DNA of 59,377 bases from Pollutimonas sp035515055 (GCA_035515055.1 DATJBV010000044.1:1-59377); one strand, 5' to 3'; positions 45,085 through 54,265 are shown, counted from the first letter of the stretch. The notes: generated from the letters alone by a model not told the origin. Translations and numbers: made by a program.

Positions 45085-45807
45085 ATGATACCTATACTTA
45101 TGTACCACCAAATCGGGGAACCCTCACCCAAGGGTTCTCCTTACCGGGGCCTCACAGTCCATCCGTCGGACTTCAGGCGGCAAATGGTGTGGCTGCGCCG
45201 GTTCGGCTACCGGGGACTGTCCATGCAGGAGCTCATGCCTTATGCGCAGGGACAGCGTCAGGGCAAAGTGGTCGGCATCACCTTCGACGACGGTTATCGC
45301 AACGTTCTGCACAATGCGTTGCCGATTCTCCAGGAAGTCGGTTTCACCTCCACGAATTATTTTGTGGCCGGCCAATTCGACGGCGGCAACGTGTGGGACT
45401 ACGACAAGGGCATTCCCCACTCCGGCCTTATGTCCGTCGCCGAGATCCAGGCATGGGCGGCCGCGGGACAAGAGGTCGGTTCGCACACGCTCGATCACGT
45501 CTATCTACCCAAGCTGTCCCCCGAACTGGCGGCCTATGAAATCGCCCAGTCCAAAATCGAACTCGAACACGTGGTGGGTATGCCGGTCACCGCATTTTGC
45601 TACCCCTATGGCGGCGAATCGCCGGCCATCAGGGCCATGGTGCGCGAGGCCGGCTATACCAATGCCACCACCACGCAGCGCGGGCTGGCGCGCATCGACG
45701 ACGATCCCTACGGGTTGCCTCGCATCACCGTTTCACGCTCCACCCATATTCTCCGTTTCCTACAAAAATGCATGACGCGTCTTGAAGACCGTCGGCGCCA
45801 GCCATAA
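45085..45807 (+). CDS. second polysaccharide deacetylase family protein
   Basis: A 240-residue NodB-fold protein: MIPILMYHQIGEPSPKG, motif 1 ITFDDGYRNVLHN, motif 2 GSHTLDHVYLP, and FCYPYGGES. It is clearly related to but different from the deacetylase at 43457-44296; both begin with a YH(H/Q) stretch and lack signal peptides. Its presence gives the cluster two deacetylases around one GT2. No ATGA link here; 45 bases separate it from the GT2 gene. Confidence 0.87.
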   Translation: MIPILMYHQIGEPSPKGSPYRGLTVHPSDFRRQMVWLRRFGYRGLSMQELMPYAQGQRQGKVVGITFDDGYRNVLHNALPILQEVGFTSTNYFVAGQFDGGNVWDYDKGIPHSGLMSVAEIQAWAAAGQEVGSHTLDHVYLPKLSPELAAYEIAQSKIELEHVVGMPVTAFCYPYGGESPAIRAMVREAGYTNATTTQRGLARIDDDPYGLPRITVSRSTHILRFLQKCMTRLEDRRRQP

Positions 45808-45819
45808 GGCCACAGCCGC

Positions 45820-46992
45820 ATGTCGAATCCTCGACTGAAGATTGCATTCGTCGTCGATCGCTTCGGCAATCGTTATGGCGGCGCCGAAGCCTACGGCGTC
45901 GAACTCATGCGCGAATTGGCCAGGGAACACGACATAACGGTATTTGCACGAGACTACGACCCTGCCTGCGACCTGCGCCTGCCGTTCGTACCCCTGCGTT
46001 CCTGGCGGCATTGGCCGAGCTGGATACGCGTCCTTATCTTCGCCTGCCGCGCAAGCATGCTTACGTCGCGCGGTTACGATATCGTGCATTCGCACATGAA
46101 CGGCTGGTGCGGCGACGTCGAGGTCATTCATGTGACACCGGTGCGCTATAACTGGCGGGTCCGTCCCATGGGCCGGCTCAAGCGCTTGCTCTCCTACACC
46201 AGCTTGCGCGTGCAGACGTATCTTCGCCTCGAGGCCAGGCGGGTTGCCCCGCGGAGCGGTCATCGTACCGTTGCCGTGTCCGGCCTTATTGCCGAACAAC
46301 TGCGGCAGGCGTATGGAGCGGCCCAGTCATATCCTATCATCCCGCCCGGCGTCGCGTTGCCCGCGTCGGCGGACACGCAGGTGCGACATGCGTTGCGTCG
46401 CGGATTTGGATGGTCGGATGATCATTGCGTGTGCCTGCTTGTGGCCCGCAACCCGTTGCGAAAAGGCTTGCCTACGGTCTTGAAGGCCCTCGAAAGGTTG
46501 CCGGCTCGCTATCAGTTGCTTGTCGTCGGCGGGAATGCCGGCATGCGCGAACTTATCTATAAAACGCCTGGCTATCAGTCCCTGGCCGAACGGGTGCGCC
46601 TCGTCGAGGAAACGTCCGATGTTGCCCAGTACTACGCCGCGGCCGATATCTACGTGCACCCCACATTGAACGACAGTTTCGGCATGGCGCCTCTGGAAGC
46701 CATGTCGTTCGGTTTGCCTGTCATTCTCAGCCCAGGCCCGTGGTGCGGCTTCGCGCAGTACGTGCGCGACGGCTACGATGCCATGCTGTTGACCCACCCT
46801 GAAAATGCCGGACAGCTTGCGGGCTTCATACAGAAGATCGATGAAGACCAGGTTTGCCGTGCGCAGCTGGTCATGGGAAGCCGGCAGGTGGTGGCCAATC
46901 ATGGGTGGCCGGAAATCGCCGCCCGATATGTCCATTTATATGCGCAGGTCATTGCCGAACGCCGGCAAGTCCTGGTCCCGGAAAAGGCCTGA
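45820..46992 (+). CDS. glycosyltransferase family 4, LPS core
   Basis: A 390-residue GT-B enzyme, not close in sequence to the one at 42360. It begins KIAFVVDRFGNRYGGAEAYG, contains VVHSHMNGW-like DIVHSHMNGWCGD, and the donor domain EX7E region NDSFGMAPLEAMSFGLPVI. It lies 12 bases after the deacetylase and ends the cluster. Donor and acceptor cannot be read from sequence. Confidence 0.87.
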   Translation: MSNPRLKIAFVVDRFGNRYGGAEAYGVELMRELAREHDITVFARDYDPACDLRLPFVPLRSWRHWPSWIRVLIFACRASMLTSRGYDIVHSHMNGWCGDVEVIHVTPVRYNWRVRPMGRLKRLLSYTSLRVQTYLRLEARRVAPRSGHRTVAVSGLIAEQLRQAYGAAQSYPIIPPGVALPASADTQVRHALRRGFGWSDDHCVCLLVARNPLRKGLPTVLKALERLPARYQLLVVGGNAGMRELIYKTPGYQSLAERVRLVEETSDVAQYYAAADIYVHPTLNDSFGMAPLEAMSFGLPVILSPGPWCGFAQYVRDGYDAMLLTHPENAGQLAGFIQKIDEDQVCRAQLVMGSRQVVANHGWPEIAARYVHLYAQVIAERRQVLVPEKA

Positions 46993-47072
46993 CGGCAGAG
47001 TCACCGAAACAGAAGTGCCGCCGCAATTTTGTTATTATGGGCGCTAACCATTTCTTGCCGAGGATACGCGCC

Positions 47073-47777
47073 ATGTCCGACCTTTCGTCGTTTCCAATCA
47101 CCCGCAAATGGCCCGCGCGCCACCCCGGGCGGCTTCAGCTTTATTCGCTCAATACCCCCAATGGAGTCAAGGCGTCCATCATGCTCGAAGAGACCGGCTT
47201 GCCGTATGAGGCCCACTTGGTCAATTTTGATACCGATGATCAGCATTCTCCCGAATTCCTCTCGCTCAATCCCAATAATAAGATTCCCGCCATCCTCGAC
47301 CCTCAAGGACCCAAGGGCAGTCCGCTGGCGTTATTCGAATCGGGGGCAATTCTCCTATACCTCGCCGATAAAACGAAAAAATTCATGCCTGAAGATCCCG
47401 ATGAGCGCTACCAAGCCATCCAGTGGCTTATGTTTCAAATGGGAGGCATCGGCCCGATGTTCGGGCAGGTTGGATTTTTCAACAAGTTTGCGGGCAAGAA
47501 TTACGAGGACAAGCGGCCACGCGACCGCTACGTGGCCGAGGCCAAGCGTCTGTTAGGCGTGCTTGAAGGCAGGCTTGCCGCTCGTAAGTGGATCATGGGC
47601 GACGACTACACGATCGCCGACATTGCTACCTTACCTTGGGTGCGTAATCTTGTCGGATTCTACGAAGCCGGCGATTTGGTGGAGATACAACGGTATGCAA
47701 ATGTCAGGCGGGCGCTCGACGCGTTTCTTGCCCGGCCGGCCGTTGCGCGCGGACTGGAAATTCCAAGCCGGCCTTAG
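47073..47777 (+). CDS. glutathione S-transferase family protein (YfcG/YghU-like)
   Basis: The 234-residue cytosolic protein has the thioredoxin-like N-terminal domain LYSLNTPNGVKASIMLEETGL, in which NTPN is the disulfide-reductase type active site of YfcG/YghU (no catalytic Cys), the cis-Pro region NNKIPAIL, and ALFESGAILLYLA. The C-terminal helical domain holds MGDDYTIADIATLPWV. The ATG at 47073 is preferred; longer open sequence upstream is not conserved. Likely a glutathione-dependent disulfide reductase. Confidence 0.88.
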   Translation: MSDLSSFPITRKWPARHPGRLQLYSLNTPNGVKASIMLEETGLPYEAHLVNFDTDDQHSPEFLSLNPNNKIPAILDPQGPKGSPLALFESGAILLYLADKTKKFMPEDPDERYQAIQWLMFQMGGIGPMFGQVGFFNKFAGKNYEDKRPRDRYVAEAKRLLGVLEGRLAARKWIMGDDYTIADIATLPWVRNLVGFYEAGDLVEIQRYANVRRALDAFLARPAVARGLEIPSRP

Positions 47778-47812
47778 GTTTTTCCTTAATTTACATCCTG
47801 AAGGTCCGGAAC

Positions 47813-48178
47813 ATGATGTATCGAACCCTGGCCGACCTGGTGCTGATAGTGCATGCCGCATTTATCGGCTTTGTCATCTTTGGCGGCGTGCTGGCCCTAT
47901 GGAAACGGTGGTTGCTATGGTTGCACCCGCCGGCCTTGATCTGGGGAGCGGCCGTCATCGGCATCGGATGGATCTGCCCGCTTACGCCGCTGGAAAACAG
48001 CCTGAGGCGGATGGGCGAGCAAGAGCCCTTACAGGGAGGTTTCATCGAGCATTACCTTCTTGCGGCCATCTACCCGGCGGGGCTCACGCGTGAAACCCAA
48101 GTCGGCCTGGCCGTTTTGCTGCTGTTGGGAAACGCGGCGATCTACTGGGTGCTGTGGCGCCGCTCGCGCAAGCGGTAA
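47813..48178 (+). CDS. DUF2784 family membrane protein
   Basis: A 121-residue integral membrane protein with about four hydrophobic segments and the DUF2784 features YRTLADLVLIVHAAFIGFVI, CPLTPLEN and EHYLLAAIYP. Function unknown. Its last 150 bases overlap, on the other strand, the extended 3' end of the spermidine-synthase-like gene; one of the two coding ends there is probably not under selection, and the DUF2784 frame is the more family-like. Confidence 0.82.
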   Translation: MMYRTLADLVLIVHAAFIGFVIFGGVLALWKRWLLWLHPPALIWGAAVIGIGWICPLTPLENSLRRMGEQEPLQGGFIEHYLLAAIYPAGLTRETQVGLAVLLLLGNAAIYWVLWRRSRKR

Positions 48179-49099
48179 CGGGATGGCGGACCGAGGGCCC
48201 GATACCGCTGGATCGGTTAGCACGGGTGCCGTCCTGTCCCAGTCCGGTTCTCGTGAAAACCACGAAAGCTGATCATCCACATCGACGCCCAATGGTTCGA
48301 GCGTAGAAGCCAACGCTTCGGCATTGCGTCGCAGCACAGCTGCGTCCGGCAACGGGCCCCTGGCGGCAATAATGACGCGATTGCCGTCGCGCAAATTGAA
48401 GAAGGGGCCAAACACATCGGCATATGTCGCCGATTCTCTGTCGTACATGGCGCTATTCGAAAATGTGTTCGATACGAGCACGCCATTGGGCGACAGGATG
48501 GCATGGACATGCCGCAGGAACTCGCGTGTCAGCAAGTGAGCCGGGATGTAGTCGACGTCGAAGGCGTCCAGCATAATTACGTCATACTGCCGGCCTTCGG
48601 TGTGGGCCCGTTCGATGAAAGCGCGCCCGTCCTCGATGAATAGACGCTGTGTCGGTCCTTGGCGATAACCGAAAAACTGCTCGGCGACGCGAGCCACGGC
48701 GGGATCGATTTCCACGGTATCTATCACGGTTTCGGGCAATACCTTCCCCAGCGCGCGCGCCAACGTTCCGCCGCCCAGGCCAATCAATAGAATGTTGCGC
48801 GGTTTGGGATAGATGAACAAGGCGCTCATCATGATCCGGGTATAGCCAAATACAAGCTTGTCGGGCGCCTTCAGGTTCAGGCAGCTTTGCCGGCCGTCGT
48901 CATCGACCGTGTTGAAATTCATGCAACGGAAGCCGCCTTCCTCGAATACCACCACGGGGGCGAACTGCGACGGCTCAGTGTGGATGACGTCGGCGGTCCC
49001 GTTGCGCAGCAACGTGAATGTTGCAATCACTGCAAAACCGGCCGCGACAACAAGGCTGAGCGCGCGGCCGGAAAACAGAAAACGACGCGGACGTGTCAT
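48029..49099 (-). CDS. spermidine synthase-like methyltransferase-fold protein
   Basis: A 356-residue protein with an N-terminal hydrophobic segment (ALSLVVAAGFAVIATFTLL) and a Rossmann domain resembling polyamine aminopropyltransferases: ILLIGLGGGTLARALGK, VEIDPAVARVAEQFFG, EDGRAFIERA and YDVIMLDAFDVDYIPAHLLT. The family core ends near residue 296 (APVLTD, base 48212); the last 60 residues are proline- and glutamine-rich, unlike the family, and overlap the DUF2784 gene, so the stop may have been lost. ATG 49099 is chosen because the TM segment follows it; upstream open sequence is not conserved. Aminopropyl transfer is not proven; such proteins often lack the polyamine substrate residues. 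Confidence 0.78.
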   Translation of the reverse strand: MTRPRRFLFSGRALSLVVAAGFAVIATFTLLRNGTADVIHTEPSQFAPVVVFEEGGFRCMNFNTVDDDGRQSCLNLKAPDKLVFGYTRIMMSALFIYPKPRNILLIGLGGGTLARALGKVLPETVIDTVEIDPAVARVAEQFFGYRQGPTQRLFIEDGRAFIERAHTEGRQYDVIMLDAFDVDYIPAHLLTREFLRHVHAILSPNGVLVSNTFSNSAMYDRESATYADVFGPFFNLRDGNRVIIAARGPLPDAAVLRRNAEALASTLEPLGVDVDDQLSWFSREPDWDRTAPVLTDPAVSGPRSAIPLPLARAAPQHPVDRRVSQQQQNGQADLGFTREPRRVDGRKKVMLDETSL

Positions 49100-49210
49100 G
49101 GCAAATATGGCATTTGGAAGTTCCTGGCGAAGCAGCACATCGCGTACCGCACGCGGTAGACTACCTCTTTTATCCGCTCTAATTACACCAAACAAGAAAA
49201 GGAAGGCAGG

Positions 49211-50416
49211 ATGGATACCGAGTTCACGGCTGACGCGCGTGCTTTGAATCATGCCGTTGAATTACTCGGCCGCTCTTATGGCGGCGTAATTCCGCGCGAA
49301 CTGCCAACCCGCTTGCCGGAAAAGGGCTTGGGTTCGGTGCCAACTCTCGATTTACTTGCGCCCATCGTGCTTGGCGCAGCTGCGCGACTGGACGATCCGG
49401 CGGCATTCGCTCATATGGATCCCCCCACACCCTGGATAACGTGGGCAACCAGCCTTTGGAATGCCGCTCTCAACCAGAATCTGTTGCACCCGGCGACTGC
49501 GCCCGCGGCGCGGGACATAGAAAACCGCGTCATCGAGTGGCTTGCTCCTTGCTTTGGCATGACGGGCGGCCACATGACTCCCGGGTCCACGCTTGCGAAC
49601 TTGACGGGGCTTTGGGCGGCGCGCGAATGCGCAGGCGTCGACACGGTGGTGGCTTCGGATGCCGCACACCTGTCGGTGAAGAAGGCGGCACATATCCTGG
49701 GACTGCGTTTTACGGCGCTGCCCACAGACGAATGCGGGGCCCTCTTGCCTCAGGCGCTGCCCTCCGACATGCGCCGCACCGCGCTGGTGCTCACCGCCGG
49801 CACAACCAGCACGGGCGCCATCGATCATTTAACGCTCGTCGGGCGGGCGGCATGGACCCATGTGGATGCGGCATGGGCCGGTCCTTTACAGTTAAGCGCT
49901 TACGCCGACCGACTGAGCGGAATCGAAGGAGCTGATTCCGTCGCGGTGTCGGCGCACAAGTGGCTGTTCCAGCCAAAAGAGTCGGCCTTGGTGTTGTTTC
50001 GTAATGCAGCACAGGCGACGGAGGCCGTCAGTTTTGGGGGCGCTTACCTTGCCGTACCCAACGTAGGATTGCAGGGATCTCATGGCGCAGCCGCCGTTCC
50101 CTTACTTGCAACCCTGCTTGCCTGGGGAAGAGAAGGGGTCGCCCAACGCATACAGCACTGCATGAAGTTGGCCCAAGAATTTGCCGATGAAATCGCCAGG
50201 GATCCGCGGCTCGAGCTTTTTGCGGCGCCTCAGGCGGGAATCGTGGTCTGGCGTCCTCGCGACGACAACGCATTCGACAGCTATCTGCGACAGCTTGCCG
50301 CGAGCGCGGTATCGACGACGACGATTGCCGGGCGCCGCTGGTTTCGCAACGTGGCAGCGAATCCGAATGCGGACGTGCGCCGTATTGCCCAGGCCATCGC
50401 CGACGTCAGGCCATAG
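49211..50416 (+). CDS. group II PLP-dependent decarboxylase-like protein
   Basis: A 401-residue fold-type I PLP enzyme of the glutamate/DOPA/2,4-diaminobutyrate decarboxylase family. It shows PWITWATSLWNAALNQNLLHP, GHMTPGSTLANLTGLWAAR, THVDAAWAG (the PLP-pyridine Asp) and the Schiff-base lysine in SAHKWLFQPKES. It is shorter than typical members (about 470-500), mainly at the ends. Substrate unknown. The ATG follows GGAAGGCAGG. Divergent from the spermidine-synthase-like gene. Confidence 0.82.
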   Translation: MDTEFTADARALNHAVELLGRSYGGVIPRELPTRLPEKGLGSVPTLDLLAPIVLGAAARLDDPAAFAHMDPPTPWITWATSLWNAALNQNLLHPATAPAARDIENRVIEWLAPCFGMTGGHMTPGSTLANLTGLWAARECAGVDTVVASDAAHLSVKKAAHILGLRFTALPTDECGALLPQALPSDMRRTALVLTAGTTSTGAIDHLTLVGRAAWTHVDAAWAGPLQLSAYADRLSGIEGADSVAVSAHKWLFQPKESALVLFRNAAQATEAVSFGGAYLAVPNVGLQGSHGAAAVPLLATLLAWGREGVAQRIQHCMKLAQEFADEIARDPRLELFAAPQAGIVVWRPRDDNAFDSYLRQLAASAVSTTTIAGRRWFRNVAANPNADVRRIAQAIADVRP

Positions 50417-50451
50417 GCCTGCAAGAAATACCATTTTTTATAGAAGGCCAT

Positions 50452-51087
50452 ATGCACACGTTTATAGATCATATTGTTGTCGTGGCACCCAGCCTCGCCG
50501 TAGGCGCAAGCTTTATTGAAGATGCGCTGGGCGTCGCTCCCCAGGCAGGCGGCGCCCATGCACGCATGGGTACGCACAATCTTCTATTGCGCCTGGGCGA
50601 CACCACCTATCTTGAAATCATGGCTTCCGATCCTGCCGCTTCGGCCCCTGGACGCCCACGGTGGTTCGGACTGGACAGCGTTGCCGCAACGGCTGTTCCG
50701 CGCCTGGCCACCTGGGTGGCGCGCACCGACGACATTCATTCAGCCCAGGCGGTTTGCGCATCGACGGCCGGCCCGGTCGAGCCTATGACGCGTGGCGAGT
50801 TGTCTTGGCGGATCACCATACCGGCAGATGGCGGCTTGCCTCTAGGCGGGTGTGCACCCACCTTCATCCAGTGGGATGGCAAGATTCATCCGGCCAGTGC
50901 ACTGGAAGACGTGGGCTGCCGATTAAGCGCGCTCGACCTCTTTCATCCAGATCCGGTTCGCCTTCAAGTAATGCTTGCAGGGGTTAACTTCGACGGGGCT
51001 GTCAATTTTCACTATTTGCCCGAGGGTGCGCTACCGTATTTGGTCGCGCATATCGACACCCCGAAGGGCCCGAAGATGTTGTCGTGA
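50452..51087 (+). CDS. VOC/glyoxalase-like domain protein
   Basis: A 211-residue cytoplasmic protein opening FIDHIVVVAPSLAVGASFIE, the typical beta-alpha unit with metal-ligand His of glyoxalase-like (PF13468-type) proteins, then GTHNLLLRLGDTTYLEIMA. A second half-repeat (FIQWDGKIHPASALEDVGCRL) completes the fold. Substrate unknown. It lies 35 bases after the decarboxylase and may be co-transcribed. Confidence 0.8.
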   Translation: MHTFIDHIVVVAPSLAVGASFIEDALGVAPQAGGAHARMGTHNLLLRLGDTTYLEIMASDPAASAPGRPRWFGLDSVAATAVPRLATWVARTDDIHSAQAVCASTAGPVEPMTRGELSWRITIPADGGLPLGGCAPTFIQWDGKIHPASALEDVGCRLSALDLFHPDPVRLQVMLAGVNFDGAVNFHYLPEGALPYLVAHIDTPKGPKMLS

Positions 51088-51110
51088 CGTCGTTGCCGCG
51101 ACCCCTATTG

Positions 51111-51689
51111 TCAGGCGAAGGGGTAGACGCCAATCAAAGGCACATGCAGCCACAAGGCGAAAATCGTCCAAGCCAATATGCCGACTACGACAGAAATGGC
51201 CGTGCCCTTCGGCGTCCCCGCTGGGTATAAGGTGTTTTCCAGGCGATCGCGCTTGCGGGCGGCCGCATACGACCACAGCGACCAGACCAGGAAACTGGCG
51301 AACAAGACGATGTCGGCCAGCGTCCCGTTGGCCAGGAGATGCGCGACCGCCCAAAGCGCAACGCCCAGGACCATGGGATGGTGCAGCGCAGCTTTCAAGC
51401 CATTGCGGGGCACATAGGCCGCAGCCAAAAGCACAAAAGAAATCAACGTCAGCAACGATGCGATATGGCGGGTGGCGACAGGCGGTGCCCAGATCGGCGT
51501 GGGGTCTTGCCTGGCCATGCCGTAACCCCAGATGATGAGCACCAACCCCACGGCGGAGACCAGCGAATAGGCAAGCTTCCAGGTCCGTTCGCCATGGCGC
51601 GCGCGCTGTTCAGTTCGCCAATCGTCCGCCACTATCCGAACCGAATGTGTTCCTAGAAAAATCACCAATCCCAAGATAAACAGTGTCAT
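51111..51689 (-). CDS. NnrU family membrane protein
   Basis: A 192-residue membrane protein with about five or six hydrophobic helices; it begins MTLFILGLVIFLGTHSVRIV and has WGYGMARQDPTPIWAPP and LHHPMVLGVALWAVAHLLANG, diagnostic of NnrU. The family is named from denitrification loci, but no denitrification gene is present here and its biochemical role is unknown. The ATG at 51689 follows AAAGGA; it lies 16 bases after the FAD oxidoreductase and probably shares its transcript. Confidence 0.88.
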   Translation of the reverse strand: MTLFILGLVIFLGTHSVRIVADDWRTEQRARHGERTWKLAYSLVSAVGLVLIIWGYGMARQDPTPIWAPPVATRHIASLLTLISFVLLAAAYVPRNGLKAALHHPMVLGVALWAVAHLLANGTLADIVLFASFLVWSLWSYAAARKRDRLENTLYPAGTPKGTAISVVVGILAWTIFALWLHVPLIGVYPFA

Positions 51690-51705
51690 CGTTATTGTTG
51701 TCCTT

Positions 51706-53091
51706 TCACGCTGGCATGATGTTCTGGTTCGTGCGAAATAAATTATCGGGGTCGTATTTTCGTTTGATCTGGGCAAGACGTTCGTAGTTTGGACCGTAAG
51801 CGCTACGCACCCGATCGGTCTCATCGGACGTAAGGAAATTAACATAAACGCCGCCGCTTGCGTAGGGCGCCGAGGCGGCGAAGAATTCGCGGGCCCAGGC
51901 GATGCAGCGTGCGTCATCGGCGGGGTCGTCCCACCGGCCATGCACATTCATGACAAACCGCGCGTCGCGGTGGGCATACGCTGTGAAGTCGGGGGCCTTG
52001 CGCGTTGTGGCGCCGCCGATAGCCCCGAAGAAAATTTCGCATTGCGGCGACGGGAGCGTTCCGATGTAATTTATAACGGCATCGAACAGGCCGTCGTCGA
52101 GCCTTGCGAAATTGTGGGACTTCCAATAATTGCGCGCTCCCGGAGCGAGCAGGGGGTCGAAAGTCTTTTGCCAATCGACATAAGGCTGAACCCCTACATG
52201 TTCGCCCAGCAAGCTGCCAAACGTGCGCAAGGGCTCGACCATTTTTTTACCGTTTTCAGGGTCGCCCGCGTAAAGGATGGCAAGAGCTACGATCGGCTGT
52301 CCATGGACTTCGGCAGGCAGGAAGGGTAGCGGCGGGGCTTTGCGCAGGACGGCCCAAACCGAAAGATCGTCGGGCGCCTCGGCAATGAAGTCGCGGTATT
52401 TCTGAAGAACGGTTTTGGCCTCGGATATCGGATAGACCATGAGGCCGCTGAGCAGGTTCGGCCCTACGGGGTGCAGTCTGAACGTAAATCGGGTGACTAT
52501 GCCGAAGTTGCCTCCGCCGCCTCGCAAAGCCCAGAATAAGTCCGGATACTCGGTTTCGCTGGCGCGTATCATCCCGCCATCCGCCATGACGACTTCCGCC
52601 GATTCCAGATTGTCCACAGTCATGCCGAATTTCCGGCTCAGCCATCCAAAGCCGCCGCCTAACGTCAAGCCGCCGACGCCCGTGGTGGAATTGATGCCGA
52701 GCGGCGTGGCGAGCCCGTGCGCCTGTGTTGCGGCGTCCATGTCCGCCAGCGTGGCCCCGCCCTCGATGGTGACCTTGCGCGTCGCGGGATCCACCTCCGC
52801 CGCCTTCATTGCCGATAGGTCGATGACGATGCCATCATCGCACATGGCGCTGCCCGCGATATTGTGGCCGCCGCCCCGCACGGCGAGCAAAATTCCCTTG
52901 TCTCGTGCGAAGTTGACGGCGCGGACGACATCTTGGGAGGTGGAGCAGCGTGCGATGAGCGCGGGGTGCTTGTCGACGGTGGCGTTCCAGATTTTTCGCG
53001 CATCTTCATAGGAAGATGCGCCGCGACGAAAGATTTCTCCGCCGAATCCGCTTTCCAGTTCTTCTGTGTTCATGGCCTGAGCATTCGTCAT
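51706..53091 (-). CDS. FAD-binding oxidoreductase, berberine bridge enzyme-like
   Basis: A 461-residue PCMH-type flavoprotein: FAD domain VRAVNFARDKGILLAVRGGGHNIAGS, where the His in GGGHN is the usual 8-alpha-histidyl FAD site, then INSTTGVGGLTLGGGFGWLSR and LFWALRGGGGNFGIVT; the C-terminal BBE segment is YGPNYERLAQIKRKYDPDNLFR. The second covalent-FAD cysteine of bicovalent members is not seen at GGxxG. Such enzymes oxidise sugars or phenolics; the substrate is unknown. ATG 53091 is chosen because GGAGAAAA lies just upstream. Confidence 0.88.
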   Translation of the reverse strand: MTNAQAMNTEELESGFGGEIFRRGASSYEDARKIWNATVDKHPALIARCSTSQDVVRAVNFARDKGILLAVRGGGHNIAGSAMCDDGIVIDLSAMKAAEVDPATRKVTIEGGATLADMDAATQAHGLATPLGINSTTGVGGLTLGGGFGWLSRKFGMTVDNLESAEVVMADGGMIRASETEYPDLFWALRGGGGNFGIVTRFTFRLHPVGPNLLSGLMVYPISEAKTVLQKYRDFIAEAPDDLSVWAVLRKAPPLPFLPAEVHGQPIVALAILYAGDPENGKKMVEPLRTFGSLLGEHVGVQPYVDWQKTFDPLLAPGARNYWKSHNFARLDDGLFDAVINYIGTLPSPQCEIFFGAIGGATTRKAPDFTAYAHRDARFVMNVHGRWDDPADDARCIAWAREFFAASAPYASGGVYVNFLTSDETDRVRSAYGPNYERLAQIKRKYDPDNLFRTNQNIMPA

Positions 53092-53223
53092 GGTTTTCTC
53101 CATTGTCCGGTGTCGCCCTGCATACCGATCAATATACTCTCAGGCCATATCGCGCTATATCCGTTTTTTGTATCCTGAAGCGTCAGGGGAAGCGGGCGAC
53201 TCCGTAAGGTCGTGTGTTTCCAT

Positions 53224-53487
53224 TCAACGGGCGTCCGGCGCCGTGACTTCTTCCAATTTTTCCAGCCAGTGCAAGGCATGCTCGCGGTTGACGCCGCACA
53301 TTGCGGGTTCGGGCTGCAGCGACGAACACACGCTCGGTCGCGCGGGGTGGCCGAATATCAGGCATCGGCCGTTTTCATCCAACTGAATACACCGGACGCC
53401 AGCGGGCTTGCCGGCGGGCATTCCCGGAATCGGGCTGGATATGGACGGCGCAATACAACAGGCGCCGCAGCCGCTGCGACAATTCAT
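53224..53487 (-). CDS. YkgJ family cysteine cluster protein
   Basis: An 87-residue protein beginning MNCRSGCGACCIAPSISSPI and carrying GKPAGVRCIQLDENGRCLIFG and RPSVCSSLQP. The eight or nine cysteines in this arrangement (C-x3-C-x2-CC ... C ... C ... C) are those of the YkgJ/CxxCxxCC family, thought to bind zinc or iron. Function unknown. It starts four bases after the YdcF gene stop on the same strand, suggesting one operon. Confidence 0.85.
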   Translation of the reverse strand: MNCRSGCGACCIAPSISSPIPGMPAGKPAGVRCIQLDENGRCLIFGHPARPSVCSSLQPEPAMCGVNREHALHWLEKLEEVTAPDAR

Positions 53488-53491
53488 GGCG

Positions 53492-54256
53492 TCAGACCCA
53501 CCCTCTGACCCAGTAAACCAGCAAGCCGACATACTCTTTGATAATGGAGCGGCTGGCCGTGAGTGCCCGCGCATTCGGCTGCCAAAAGGAAAAGCCAGGC
53601 TCTGCCGGCACCACGATTTGCGGGGCCGATGGCGCGGCTATGGCGGAAATGCCCTGTTTTCGAAAGACGGCCATGGCGCGCGGCATGTGCAAGGCGGACG
53701 TTACCAACAGGACCTCGCTGATCCGCAGTTCCTTGAGTTTTTCCGCCGTATAAATGGCATTTTCATAAGTAGTGAAGCTGCGGCTTTCCTGGATTACCGC
53801 GTCGGCGGGCACGTCTTGCTGCTCCAGCGTGTTCGCCATGACTTGTGCCTCGCTGATGCTACCGTCCAACGCCGCGCCGGATACGATGACCAAGGGGGCC
53901 CGCTTCGCCTTGTATAGCGTTGCCGCCGTATCGACGCGCGACCGTGTCGTTGCGCTGTCGTACTCCTCGAACCAATTGCGTCGATTATTCGCGGTGCTGC
54001 CGCCCAACACCACGATTGCTTGCGCGGTGGGCATATTGGCCGCCCGCTCGTACGGGTATAGTTGCTCCAGCCGCCCACCGGCCCACAGCGACGACGCGGG
54101 CAGCGACCAGAACAGCGCCCAGGCCACGCCTGATGCCGCGACGAAAAACGCTACCTTGCGCCAGCGCACGATGAAAAACAGCGCCGCGATCACCAATAGG
54201 GCAATGCAGAGATTCAGGGGAAGGACAAGATTGGTCAAAAAACTCGAGAGTGTCAT
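53492..54256 (-). CDS. YdcF/SanA/ElyC family (DUF218) envelope protein
   Basis: A 254-residue protein with two N-terminal membrane segments (about residues 10-30 and 35-53) and a DUF218 domain: AQAIVVLGGST, SRVDTAATLYKAKRAPLVIVSG, QESRSFTTYENA and VLLVTSALHMPRAMAVFRK. In E. coli, ElyC of this family affects peptidoglycan or antigen lipid-carrier metabolism. The GT9 gene ends upstream with a nine-base gap, so the three minus-strand genes from 55231 to 53224 could be one operon. Confidence 0.88.
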   Translation of the reverse strand: MTLSSFLTNLVLPLNLCIALLVIAALFFIVRWRKVAFFVAASGVAWALFWSLPASSLWAGGRLEQLYPYERAANMPTAQAIVVLGGSTANNRRNWFEEYDSATTRSRVDTAATLYKAKRAPLVIVSGAALDGSISEAQVMANTLEQQDVPADAVIQESRSFTTYENAIYTAEKLKELRISEVLLVTSALHMPRAMAVFRKQGISAIAAPSAPQIVVPAEPGFSFWQPNARALTASRSIIKEYVGLLVYWVRGWV

Positions 54257-54265
54257 GCGCCGCCG

